Source: Jilunia laotingensis
GTDB taxonomy: Bacteria; Bacteroidota; Bacteroidia; Bacteroidales; Bacteroidaceae
NCBI RefSeq assembly: GCF_014385165.1
Contig: NZ_JACRTF010000001.1
Location: 1,798,001 to 1,862,000 of the forward strand
DNA length: 64,000 nt
Direction of reading: 5' to 3'
The first letter of the stretch is position 1. Every line of letters starts with the position of its first letter. The notes beneath the pieces are model-generated. The model was not told where the DNA came from. It worked only from the letters and a program-made list of their open reading frames with translations, and ran no database searches. A program made the position numbers and the translations under genes. Below, piece after piece: positions 39,701 through 47,675 of this stretch.

Positions 39701-40286
39701 GACAGATTCCGGGCCTGCAGAAGATGGGAAGGGAAATATGATTGCCAACAGTGCTTCCGATGCTCCGACAAGTTGGAAAACGTTGAAGAAACTCAGTAGC
39801 AAGTTGGATTACAACTGGCGTATTACTGCCGTTCTCCAAAATGCCGATGTGGTATTGAAGGCACCTGCCATGAAAGCCGAGACGGATACACCTGCCCTTA
39901 CCTACACTGTTTATCGCAACGGTGTGATGCTTGCAGAAAATCTTGCTGTTACCAGTTATAAAGTCAGCAATGCTGCCGATGGCATTTATACGGTGACTGC
40001 CGTGATAGATGGTGTTGAAACCGCTCCGTCCAATGCAATATTATTGGGAGACATTACAGGTATCACAGGTGTTGATGCAAGTTCAAAAGCAACTTATGAC
40101 AATAGTTTGAAACAAGTTATTCTTCCAAAAGCTTCTACCGTGTCCTTGTTTAATACTGATGGTGTACTTTTGAAGAGGGTATATGTGGAAGATAGATTTG
40201 ATATGTCCGGATATCCTGCTGGAATATATGTGATAAATATCGATCTTGAAAGTGATGGAACTCAACTATTGAAAGTGGTGAAGTAG
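36732..40286 (+). CDS. Large secreted repeat protein with FN3-like modules and a sorting-type C-terminal domain
   Basis: An 1184-residue exported protein (signal peptide MKNITFKMIFLLVALSGWNFAMAQ). Four related beta-rich repeats start near residues 30, 280, 545 and 855; each has a TWQ/WH-type start, a Y-(F/G)A-(L/S)-F-x-x-E-(D/E)-(L/V) block (VANLFTKEDL, VHAFDAKELL, GASFTPEEV, AILYSEEDL) and a valley of the form LMIAVKFLHG/VLVAYHIVYE/VMVGYYAKYA. Each is followed by a fibronectin-like segment ending in Y-x-V-x-A-V-Y. The last 80 residues (STVSLFNTDGVLLKRVYVEDRFDMSGYPAGIYVINI) resemble a type IX sorting domain. Probably cell-surface or outer-membrane-associated; ligand unknown. Divergent from the TPR regulator. 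Confidence 0.87.
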   Translation: MKNITFKMIFLLVALSGWNFAMAQMKAPHTLRGESDMATVSLSWKSPTSPQTLQWHHDRDYDGETGISMSGKMPEIYVANLFTKEDLKGYKDAVIDSVAYFHYRPVFSITIQLYENGEVVYEQPVDTKSLELNKMASVKLDKPYTIKTDVDLMIAVKFLHGENLDFVAIMDNGPVVTGKGDLYSYDGVNWKSVGRGNFLVTGHIQGTVATEEPDGYNVYRGDAKVNTELLEATEVRFSDEPVGTFDYHVTAVYGDKEERSNTVTLTNKSATDYRPVVTNVGVQVEGMKVTTTWNTPFSGNELTWSSKEILGGMKGTGTKPKLWIVHAFDAKELLAYNNHQITAINVGFYEAKVDSLWMVIFADGKIAYTERVEDAVLSQIKANSWMKFTLKTPYQIPLGSDLRFGYLVYTPEGVSPAGRDGGPQVPSRGGWFSTSSPATSGLENTKPTWKELLDGGYDYNWTLSADVEPVGEGGNKIEAQSYDVYRDGQKVAEAVTVNSYVDEVPSPGTYEYGIVAHFKDGKESEMSATVKAKVALPAEYVSPMFLEKSFSEGNLSLSWSTDVRELKHYNEVVYSYGLQDTKDIDAYFGASFTPEEVNAINGYTITGVNMGLADTVKKLEVFLYIDDQVVASKVVDAAAFPLLEMNVVKFDTPVAVPEGKTVLVAYHIVYEVGKSPTLLDDGPLVEGGALISFEGTRWSNLGLISTVVKNNNIVIGLVAEPKEEPASYVLSKFSSAPILIRQIMNDKLSDLSEALTPFALESDAQTTSTLANKAGIFKAETTTPKVKSYRLYCNGSLVEELDGTSYSVKGLPYGAYSYAVSAVYDNGWESALSDSYDINYQQPNLVSAPYALTGERDGKDLNLTWQSPSEANELTWQDKESTSLAVGLSGKATVEGYFAILYSEEDLKNEGKIGQFITHVKFGLADPGLDACKIVIYFDKNRYYEQEVNVETLIKGENSVRLDTPVELLAGREVMVGYYAKYASTIKPNMTDSGPAEDGKGNMIANSASDAPTSWKTLKKLSSKLDYNWRITAVLQNADVVLKAPAMKAETDTPALTYTVYRNGVMLAENLAVTSYKVSNAADGIYTVTAVIDGVETAPSNAILLGDITGITGVDASSKATYDNSLKQVILPKASTVSLFNTDGVLLKRVYVEDRFDMSGYPAGIYVINIDLESDGTQLLKVVK

Positions 40287-40318
40287 AGATACCGATATCT
40301 ATTCTAGGGACGATTATA

Positions 40319-40352
40319 AAAATGGCGGTTAGTTTTCACTTGCCGCCATTTT
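40319..40352 (+). terminator. Terminator after the large secreted protein gene
   Basis: AAAATGGCGG (40319-40328) pairs perfectly with CCGCCATTTT (40343-40352). Confidence 0.85.
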
Positions 40353-40437
40353 CATGTTTAAGTATTTTGCTGAGTTATATAGTTCAATGTGTTATTACTA
40401 TATACTGTTCATCAATGTATATAGAAACTTTAATATA

Positions 40438-40902
40438 TTATGATAAAGAGGGTAATCTCAATGGCTTTAGCCAGAGTGATACTAATTTTTGTTTATCGCT
40501 AATTACAGCTATACAATTATCGATGAACTCTACAGCAAAACCTTTTTTTTCTGGGAATCCTACACATACCCATCCTGTTACGATGTTTATATAAACAGGA
40601 AATTCTTCATCGCTAATGCCATATGAACCTACTCCGGAGAGATATTTGTTTACATTTAAAATCCTCAATTCTCCTTTCTTGCTTTCAGGTGTAAGAAAAT
40701 CACTTATCATTTTTTTACTTAACCCGCAAAAGCCACTAAGCTGTATAATCTTGCCATCAACTACTGTTAGACATAATTGATTAATGCTAAGGTCAAAATC
40801 AAGGTTTGATTCCCAGGGGGACATATCAAAACTATACTCATTCTCGCAGTACGTAAGAGTTCTTTGTTCGGATTCTCCTGTAAAATTTATAAAGAAAAAC
40901 AT
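40438..40902 (-). CDS. Hypothetical protein in the AT-rich accessory patch
   Basis: A 154-residue protein, no signal peptide or membrane segment. Acidic and rich in aromatic residues; I recognise no family. It is the last gene of a same-strand run that starts at 43610 and includes an Rhs-type stump, so an orphan immunity protein is a reasonable guess from context, not from sequence. AT content and rare codons resemble the neighbours at 40971-43610 and differ from the housekeeping genes on both sides. Confidence 0.65.
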   Translation of the reverse strand: MFFFINFTGESEQRTLTYCENEYSFDMSPWESNLDFDLSINQLCLTVVDGKIIQLSGFCGLSKKMISDFLTPESKKGELRILNVNKYLSGVGSYGISDEEFPVYINIVTGWVCVGFPEKKGFAVEFIDNCIAVISDKQKLVSLWLKPLRLPSLS

Positions 40903-40970
40903 TTGAATTTCTAATTTTAAAGTGGTTAATGATTTAGGACTTATTTTTAACTCCCATATTCTTTGTGTGT

Positions 40971-41687
40971 CTATTCTGATGAAGCATTTCCTTTAGGATA
41001 CGTTTCTACATTTTCTTGGTCATCGTTCCATATAAAAAACACCGTAAACGGATCATTTTTGATTACTTCTATTGGCTTTTGGGGATATATAAACATATTT
41101 CTTATCGAATCATTCTCACATTCTGACATACGCAATTCATAATCTGAAATAACCGGAACATATACGAAGCGCGCTTCATTTAAATAGTTATAAATACGCT
41201 CTTTTTGATTTACTTTAAAATGGGCGAAGCGACACAATAGATCATTAAAAATGGACATGCGTTTATCACTTAAACTAAAGCGTATTTCTCCCCAAATTGT
41301 AATATAATCTTCAAATCCTGGCTTAATATTATATTTGTCTGTGAACAATGGAATTGTATCTGCCCCGTTTATCATCAAAAAACGTCCTATCACTCCATAA
41401 TTATAATCTTTATAATGAAAATATTCATTATCTCTATAATAATTCCGGGTATTTGATCCAAATAACATTTTCTTCTTAGTATGATTCTCTATTAAAAATG
41501 GAAAACTTAATTTATGAGGCATCGTATCTTTTACGGAAATGCCTTTGCATAAAGAGTTGAAAAAATATTCAGATACAGAAGCAAATTCCAATCGTATTGT
41601 AATATCTTCACTTTGAGCAAAAATATTTGTACTCCAACTAAAAGTTAAGGGGAATAATAACCAATAGGTCTTGATGATCTTTTTCAT
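40971..41687 (-). CDS. Hypothetical exported protein
   Basis: A 238-residue protein from the ATG at 41687, with a signal peptide (MKKIIKTYWLLFPLTFSWSTNIFA); the longer open frame to 41729 would bury this signal, so it is not used. Unknown family. Part of the AT-rich run of small genes around the Rhs-type stump. Charged, with tyrosine- and phenylalanine-rich stretches; ends in a short acidic tail. Confidence 0.7.
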   Translation of the reverse strand: MKKIIKTYWLLFPLTFSWSTNIFAQSEDITIRLEFASVSEYFFNSLCKGISVKDTMPHKLSFPFLIENHTKKKMLFGSNTRNYYRDNEYFHYKDYNYGVIGRFLMINGADTIPLFTDKYNIKPGFEDYITIWGEIRFSLSDKRMSIFNDLLCRFAHFKVNQKERIYNYLNEARFVYVPVISDYELRMSECENDSIRNMFIYPQKPIEVIKNDPFTVFFIWNDDQENVETYPKGNASSE

Positions 41688-41803
41688 TAGTCTTGTTTCT
41701 TTTGTAATTATATATCTTTTACTAATCATATATCTTATGTATATTGTTGATTATTTATCTTTTTGTGAAGGCTTATAAAGCTATAAAAAAGAAAGATTTT
41801 AAA

Positions 41804-42364
41804 TTAAGGAAAAGCTATACTCCATTCTTTGGGTATTAAAATTGTATATCCATCATCATATCTATTTTTTAAGGATAATTCTTCTTTAATTCCAGAAAAA
41901 TAGAATAAAACTTGTACATACGGATTTTCTTCTAGCTTTTTATCATAATTAATGTCATTTCGGTTAAAGGTTAAAGTATCTAACTTATACTTGACCAAAT
42001 GAACTTGTATCATATTATGATTTCCAGTATCATAAATTACGTGTTTTTTGTTAGGATTGAAAATCAAACTAGGCCAATAGTCTTCTCCTTTAATAAATTT
42101 AATATAATCTAGACTATCAGAGATATTTTCTATTTTATTTTCTGAAATAGCTACTATTGTATATCGTCTTGATGGAAATGTTTTAATATAGATTCCTGCT
42201 TCTTCTAAGTAGTATAAATTAGAATTTCCAGTATATAACGTTAATATCGCAATAAGCAATATAGAAAGAATGGTTATAGTACAAACAGATAAGTATATAA
42301 TCTTTCCAATCAAGAAGGCTGTTTTTTCAAAAAAGGATAATATAAATTTTGCTTTGTCAATCAT
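41804..42364 (-). CDS. Hypothetical single-pass membrane protein
   Basis: A 186-residue protein starting at the ATG at 42364, seven bases after the stop of the Rhs-type stump. One strong membrane segment near residues 15-45 (LIGKIIYLSVCTITILSILLIAILTLY) and an extracytoplasmic domain. Unknown family. The tight spacing suggests co-expression with the stump, and small membrane proteins in that position are often immunity proteins; here that is only context. Confidence 0.65.
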   Translation of the reverse strand: MIDKAKFILSFFEKTAFLIGKIIYLSVCTITILSILLIAILTLYTGNSNLYYLEEAGIYIKTFPSRRYTIVAISENKIENISDSLDYIKFIKGEDYWPSLIFNPNKKHVIYDTGNHNMIQVHLVKYKLDTLTFNRNDINYDKKLEENPYVQVLFYFSGIKEELSLKNRYDDGYTILIPKEWSIAFP

Positions 42365-42371
42365 AAAAATA

Positions 42372-42986
42372 TTATTTATTATTACTCTTTGTTTTTCCCT
42401 CAGATAAGTCTTGTTGTCTGAAACCATAAATGACTACTTTATATAAGTAATGGTAGCAGATGGAATATTTGGATAGAGTGATATATCCTTCACTGGGGAG
42501 CCTTTTATTCTGAATGTCGGTTTCGTAAAGTACATTGCCACGGTAATCTATGGAAGTATAGTCGTTCGTACTAGCAGGAACCATTTTTCCTAATTCTTCG
42601 TTACTATTAAAATAGTATTTGTCTAGTTCGCGCGTATTTGCATAGGTCAAACTATTTTGAATCAGATAAAGTTTCAATTTTTCCACATTGTTCCGGTCTT
42701 CTTTGTATTTAATGGTTGTGTATAAAGGCATATTAATATCAGCCGTGCCCGTATAATTGCCTACCGGAATTTGTCCAAATACGCCCAAACTACCCACCGT
42801 GGGAGAAACGGGAAGGAAATCCCGGCTTTTTCCTGAAGCAGGGGTAGAAATGGAATTGTAAACAGGGTTATACTGATTTTTCTTTATAATGTTTCCTAAG
42901 CTTACATTTTGTCCGTTGTTAGTAGTGCAAATCGTGCATAAAAACAGACAGGTAAATATGTTCTTAAAAAATGCTTTACTATCCAT
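42372..42986 (-). pseudogene. N-terminal stump of an Rhs/YD-repeat-type secreted protein
   Basis: A 204-residue frame with a signal peptide (MDSKAFFKNIFTCLFLCTICTTNNG). The block SPTVGSLGVFGQIPVGNYTG followed by ADINMPLYT is the hallmark N-terminus of the very large Bacteroidetes Rhs/SpvB-like proteins, which normally continue for a thousand or more residues of YD repeats and end in a variable toxin domain. Here the family sequence stops after about 95 residues and is followed by about 110 unrelated residues and a stop, so the repeats and most of the body are missing. I read it as the product of a large internal deletion. Alternatively, a genuine short protein that borrowed the domain. Confidence 0.65.
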
Positions 42987-43073
42987 TATTATTAATTTTG
43001 AGTAAACGAATGGGAGTTATATATCATACAGTATTTCAAATGTTAAGTTTTTTAATTAAACGGTTACTAGGTT

Positions 43074-43610
43074 TTACTTGAAATTCCTTGTTTTTATTAA
43101 CTTTCCATTTTCATCATAATACTTCCATTCACCGTATTCAACAGAAAAATCCGACTCAGGTGCTTCACCTTCTGACCATAGAAGAGTCCCTTCGTTTTGT
43201 ATATTTCCGTTGGGATAATAAGTTATAGTGTAACACTTATAATCTGGAATGTATTTTTTACCATCTCCTTCATTAATAATAGAATAATTGTTTTTGGAAA
43301 AATCTTTAAAGAGCATGATTAGATATCCATTATTGTCAAAATAGAACCAAGTCCCACAACGTAGTCCGTTTTTGTATTCTCCAAAAATTGACAATTTACC
43401 TGTTGTGTAATATTCTATATAAATACCTGATAATATGTCGTTCTTATAATATTTCTCTATTATAAAAGATCCACTACTATCTACCCATAAACCAGTTTTT
43501 TGTCCTTTATTATTAAACTGATTGACCTTATTTATATTCTCTTTTTGACCAAATATATTGATGATAAATAAAGTGCTTATTATAATAATTGTAAATGATT
43601 TTAGTTTCAT
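43074..43610 (-). CDS. YwqK-type MORN-repeat protein, exported
   Basis: A 178-residue protein from the ATG at 43610 (signal peptide MKLKSFTIIIISTLFIINIFG; the longer frame to 43655 is not used). The body is a row of MORN-variant repeats: GLWVDSSGSFIIEKYYKND, GIYIEYYTTGKLSIFGEYKNG, GTWFYFDNNGYLIMLF, TYYPNGNIQNEGTLL, GEWKYYDENGKL. Such proteins are annotated as YwqK-family antitoxins and occur beside polymorphic toxins. First gene of the accessory run, 87 bases before the Rhs-type stump. The antitoxin role is a family label, unproven for this protein. Confidence 0.8.
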   Translation of the reverse strand: MKLKSFTIIIISTLFIINIFGQKENINKVNQFNNKGQKTGLWVDSSGSFIIEKYYKNDILSGIYIEYYTTGKLSIFGEYKNGLRCGTWFYFDNNGYLIMLFKDFSKNNYSIINEGDGKKYIPDYKCYTITYYPNGNIQNEGTLLWSEGEAPESDFSVEYGEWKYYDENGKLIKTRNFK

Positions 43611-43957
43611 ATTGTCACTATTTAAAAGTCTTAAGAAAGCTGTACCTTGTTCCATTCATGAAAAAATAAAGGCAAGTAGACGATTTAGATTAACAGGAGT
43701 TGCCCTATTACGAGAAACAGTAACACTAAGGGTATCGTTTTTTTGTGAATTCATAGATAATATCGTTTTTTATGTTTTTCATAATACAGGAAAACATGAA
43801 ATTAAACTCTAATCTAATGCTAGAGGTTTAATTTTCACAAATTTGGGTATTATTATCGATATTCCCAAATTAAAAGCATAAAATTAGAGAACGTGTTATA
43901 TTGTATGTGCATTCTAAATACTCAGTTTATCAGCTATAAATAGTCTTCAAATTGAGT

Positions 43958-44067
43958 ATTAATACCTATCGTGTTGGCTATTAATAGTTATCACGCTGGA
44001 TATTAATACCTGACGCGCTGACCATTAATACCTGACGTGGTGATTATTAATACTCATTACGACAAAT
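43958..44067. repeat. Array C: five tandem 22-bp units
   Basis: Each unit starts ATTAATA, at 43958, 43980, 44002, 44024 and 44046, an exact 22-base period. The junctions form small palindromes centred on TTAA: GTATTAATAC at the first and CTATTAATAG at the second, a G-C pair swapped for C-G. The second half of each unit is variable but often holds a TGACG or CACG word. No spacers, no coding potential. Confidence 0.85.
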
Positions 44068-44114
44068 GTATATGCCTGTTTAATAGATGATTATGTAGAA
44101 GGTACACATAAAAT

Positions 44115-44148
44115 AAATGCCCTGAGGTGAATTCACCTCAGGGCATTT
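44115..44148 (-). terminator. secDF terminator, perfect palindrome
   Basis: A perfect 34-base palindrome with 17-base arms centred on GAATTC, with A/T-rich flanks on both sides; it lies 30 bases after the secDF stop. Confidence 0.85.
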
Positions 44149-44177
44149 ATATATATAAGATTAGTATCCTAACAGGA

Positions 44178-47100
44178 TTATTCGGCAGTTGCAGCAGCTA
44201 CTTCTTCTGTTTTGCCTTTCTTTCTGCTTAACATTACGTAGGCAATCGGAGAAGCAACGAACAGTGAAGACAATGTACCGATAACAACACCCAGGATCAT
44301 TGCGAAGGCGAAACTACGGATAGAGTCACCACCCAGGATGAAGATACATAGCAACACGATCAAAGTACTTAAAGAAGTATTGATGGTACGTGCCAAAGTC
44401 GTATTCAATGAGTCATCGAACAACTGACGCTTGTTACGTTTCGGATACAAATGGAAGAACTCACGGACACGGTCGAAGATTACCACCTTGTCGTTGATGG
44501 AGTAACCGATAGCTGTCAGGATTGCTCCGATAAACGTCTGGTCAATTTCCAAGGAGAAGGGAACGATACCCCACAACAGTGAGTAAGCACCGATAATCAT
44601 GATCGTATCACAGGTCAGCGCTACAACAGAGCCCACACTATATGCAATGTTGCGGAAACGGATCAGGATGTACAGACCGATGGCAAGCAGAGCCAGTACG
44701 ACCGAATAGATTGCAGACGTTTTGATGTCTTCTGCGATGCTCGGACCTACTTTCTGTGAACTGATGATACTACCACCGGTATGGTTATCGCGGTCGATGA
44801 ATGTTTCCAGTGTGATGTTGTTGGTCAGCAACGGTTTTACTGATTCATACAAGTATGCTTCGATTTCAGAGTCGACATTGTTGCCTTCTTCCTCAATGCG
44901 GTAGTTGGTACTGATACGAACCGTTTTCTTATCCGTACCGATAGCGATAACGCTGACATTGGCATCACCGAACTTGCTTGCGATCAAGTCACGAACTTGT
45001 TCCGGTTCTACCGGCTTTTCGAATTGTACTTTGTAGTTACGTCCACCGGTGAAGTCGATACTTTCACTTAATCCGCGGGTAAAGAATGAAACAACGCATA
45101 TCAGAATGACAACTCCGGTAATGATAAACGAACGTTTATTGGTTCCCATAAAGTCGAAGTGGGTGTTCACCAGCATCTTCTTTGAAATAGGAGAGGTGAA
45201 TGTCAGGTTCAACAACTTGTCTTTACTCATGAAGTATTCGTAAACCAGACGGGTCATGAATACTGCTGTAAAGAATGAGCAGAGAATACCGATAATCAAT
45301 GTAGTGGCGAAGCCGCGGATAGGACCCGTACCGAAGTTGAACAGGATGATACCCGTAATGATAGATGTCAAGTTGGAGTCGAAGATAGCAGAGAAGGCAT
45401 TTGAATAACCGTCGGCCAATGCTTTCTTCACACCCTTGCCTGCGCGCAGTTCTTCTTTGGTACGCTCATAGATAAGCACGTTCGCATCCACTGCCATACC
45501 GAGTGATAACACCATACCGGCAATACCTGACATGGTCAGTGCAGCTTGGAAGGATGACAGGATACCCAATGTAAAGAAGAAGTTGAGTAACAACGCGCCA
45601 TTGGCGATCATACCCGGGATCAGACCATACATGGAACACATATAGATCATCAACAGGATAAGCGCAACAATGAATGAGAAGATACCTGCATTGATAGATT
45701 CCTGACCCAATGACGGACCTACGATATCTTCCTGTACGATGTGTGCCGGAGCAGGCATCTTACCTGATTTCAATACGTTTGCCAAGTCCTTGGATTGTTC
45801 CGGAGTAAAGTTACCTGTGATAATAGAGTTACCACCGGTGATTTCCGTGCTTACGTTCGGAGCGGAATATACATAATTATCAAGAACGATTGCGATAGAA
45901 CGTCCGATGTTTTGTTTGGTCAGCTGAGCCCAACGACGTGCCCCGTCAGTGTTCATTGACATGCTTACAGACGGTTTGCCATGCTGGTCGTAATCGTCTT
46001 TGGCATCAGTAACCACATCGCCTTCCAACGGAGCTTTTCCGTTACGTTCGGTAGATTTGATTGCGTACAGCTCGAAGATTTGTCCTTTTTGATCGAAGTC
46101 GGCAGGTGCAACACCCCATTTCAAGCGGAGGTCTTTGGGAAGTTCTGACTTGATCTCTTTCATGCTGAGATATTTGTTGACTTCAGCAGTGTCTTTGTAG
46201 TTGGCATAACCGATGATAGGGCCTTGGCCGCTTGTGTTCAGTTGGAAGATGGCAAGTAAAGGATGCTCTTTCTTGAGTTGTTCCATGTTTACGGAAGCTT
46301 CTGCTTTGTCGCCTTTCAAAGCGGCTGCTAGGCTGTCGGCTGCGCTTATGGTTTTAGCAGGAGCGGCTTCTGCAACGACTTCCTCCACGGCTATTGTGTC
46401 GGCAGCTGCATTGGCAGCGTCGTCAGCAGGTGCATTGGTATCTGTCAGAATCTCGCGTAGCTTGTAATCCACAGACTGGAAGTTCGGAAGGATTTCTCTG
46501 GCAGTATATGTTTCCCAGAATTCCAGATTGGCAGATCCCTGAAGAAGCTTTCTCACACGTTCCGGTTCTTTGATACCCGGAAGTTCCACCATGATACGTC
46601 CCATTTTGTCCTCAAGACTCTGGATGTTAGGCTGAACTACACCGAAACGGTCGATACGGGTACGAAGCACGTTGTAGGAGTTTTCAACGGCAGCTTTAAC
46701 CTCAGTTCTCAATACTTTTTCTACTTCGGCATCGGTTGATTTCTGGTTAACCTTGTCTTTCAATTGCTGTGTTGCGAAAAGTTCAGAAAGCTTGGCTCCC
46801 GGTGCTATTCTTTGATACTCTTTGATGAACAGCGTGATAACGTCCTCTTGGCTGTTTACGGCTTGTTTCGCAGCAGTGGCAAGTGCCTGATTGAAGTTTT
46901 CATCAGGTTTGTTATCAGCCAGTGCTTTGATAACATCGGGCACGGATACTTCAAGGATGACGTTCATACCGCCCTTGAGGTCCAAACCTAAACTAATTTC
47001 CATTTCACGACATTGTTTCAGCGTGTAGTTCCACAGCCAGACCTTCGTGTTAGCGAGCGAGTCGAGATAGTCCTGTTCTACTTTAAGATCGCCTTTTGCC

Positions 47101-47213
47101 ACCTCTTTAGCCTTATTTGTATAATGGCGGGTAACGAAGGAGAAAGAGAGGTAGAACACGCATACCAGCGTGAGAAGTACCGCAAAAACTTTAACAAATC
47201 CTTTGTTTTGCAT
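44178..47213 (-). CDS. secDF: Protein translocase subunit SecDF (fused)
   Basis: A 1011-residue inner-membrane protein that joins SecD and SecF, the proton-driven subunits that help pull proteins through SecYEG. Two halves of six membrane segments each are visible. SecD motifs: MEISLGLDLKGGMNVILEV near residue 70, GRIMVELPG, and the family block AVDANVLIYERTKEEL; SecF motifs: SIDFTGGRNYKVQF near residue 720 and TAIGYSINDKVVIFDRVRE. A linker of about 50 Ala/Glu/Asp-rich residues (around 260-310) is typical of Bacteroidetes fusions. Expressed from its own promoter. Confidence 0.97.
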   Translation of the reverse strand: MQNKGFVKVFAVLLTLVCVFYLSFSFVTRHYTNKAKEVAKGDLKVEQDYLDSLANTKVWLWNYTLKQCREMEISLGLDLKGGMNVILEVSVPDVIKALADNKPDENFNQALATAAKQAVNSQEDVITLFIKEYQRIAPGAKLSELFATQQLKDKVNQKSTDAEVEKVLRTEVKAAVENSYNVLRTRIDRFGVVQPNIQSLEDKMGRIMVELPGIKEPERVRKLLQGSANLEFWETYTAREILPNFQSVDYKLREILTDTNAPADDAANAAADTIAVEEVVAEAAPAKTISAADSLAAALKGDKAEASVNMEQLKKEHPLLAIFQLNTSGQGPIIGYANYKDTAEVNKYLSMKEIKSELPKDLRLKWGVAPADFDQKGQIFELYAIKSTERNGKAPLEGDVVTDAKDDYDQHGKPSVSMSMNTDGARRWAQLTKQNIGRSIAIVLDNYVYSAPNVSTEITGGNSIITGNFTPEQSKDLANVLKSGKMPAPAHIVQEDIVGPSLGQESINAGIFSFIVALILLMIYMCSMYGLIPGMIANGALLLNFFFTLGILSSFQAALTMSGIAGMVLSLGMAVDANVLIYERTKEELRAGKGVKKALADGYSNAFSAIFDSNLTSIITGIILFNFGTGPIRGFATTLIIGILCSFFTAVFMTRLVYEYFMSKDKLLNLTFTSPISKKMLVNTHFDFMGTNKRSFIITGVVILICVVSFFTRGLSESIDFTGGRNYKVQFEKPVEPEQVRDLIASKFGDANVSVIAIGTDKKTVRISTNYRIEEEGNNVDSEIEAYLYESVKPLLTNNITLETFIDRDNHTGGSIISSQKVGPSIAEDIKTSAIYSVVLALLAIGLYILIRFRNIAYSVGSVVALTCDTIMIIGAYSLLWGIVPFSLEIDQTFIGAILTAIGYSINDKVVIFDRVREFFHLYPKRNKRQLFDDSLNTTLARTINTSLSTLIVLLCIFILGGDSIRSFAFAMILGVVIGTLSSLFVASPIAYVMLSRKKGKTEEVAAATAE

Positions 47214-47270
47214 TTTACTTTTAATTTATTATGATTACTTTTTAATTTAATTCTGTCGCATATAAGGCTG

Positions 47271-47278
47271 CAAATATA
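47271..47278 (-). promoter_or_regulatory. -7 box of secDF
   Basis: TATATTTG on the minus strand, 58 bases before the start codon. Confidence 0.55.
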
Positions 47279-47340
47279 GCTTTTTTTTCACATTCAGTGG
47301 CATTTAGCCCTCAAATATTTGATGTTTGGGGTGTATTTTG

Positions 47341-47425
47341 CTTCTAAAGAGAAAAATTGAGAGGAGGGGGAAGGGGAATTAAGAAGGAAGAATGAAGAAG
47401 GAAGTAAGAGGTAAAGGGAGGGGAT
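47341..47425. repeat. Purine-rich low-complexity tract
   Basis: About 85 bases with few pyrimidines on the plus strand, built of GAAG/GAGG words (for example AAGAAGGAAGAATGAAGAAGG). Non-coding. Confidence 0.6.
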
Positions 47426-47602
47426 GATTATTTGCGGCCTATATGCTATTTGAGGTAGGTGTTCACTATGTGCTTCATCGAGTCATGGCAAATGATTAAC
47501 TGGTAATTAGTTAAGCTGTATAGTGTGAATGATTGGCACGCATATGATGTTCCCCCTGACTTGGCGTACGGCTGTTGTGAAAAAGCACAGTCTTCTATCC
47601 AT

Positions 47603-47645
47603 AAAAAGAGAGGATTCAAGTGTTATGCTTGAATCCTCTCTTTTT
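47603..47645 (-). terminator. M3 peptidase gene terminator
   Basis: Perfect 18-bp stem: AAAAAGAGAGGATTCAAG (47603-47620) and CTTGAATCCTCTCTTTTT (47628-47645) across a seven-base loop; serves the minus strand and could act on the plus strand. Confidence 0.9.
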
Positions 47646-47675
47646 ATATAAGTGAGCCAGTAGATTTTTCCCTTC

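Larger units (their letters stand above)
43611..44177. other. Intergenic region with array C
   Basis: 567 bases without a credible gene. It holds a 22-bp array (43958-44067) and the secDF terminator (44115-44148). The part next to 43610 is very AT-rich and could be the eroded edge of the accessory patch; I see no clear gene remnant. Confidence 0.5.
47214..47675. other. Intergenic region between secDF and the M3 peptidase gene
   Basis: 462 bases without a gene. Next to secDF lies its promoter; at 47341-47425 there is an almost pure purine tract; at 47603-47645 the peptidase terminator. Nothing else recognisable. Confidence 0.55.

Noticed and set aside
43656..43754. 32-codon minus-strand frame upstream of the MORN gene
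   Set aside because: Short, no recognisable family and no promoter; could be a remnant but cannot be supported.
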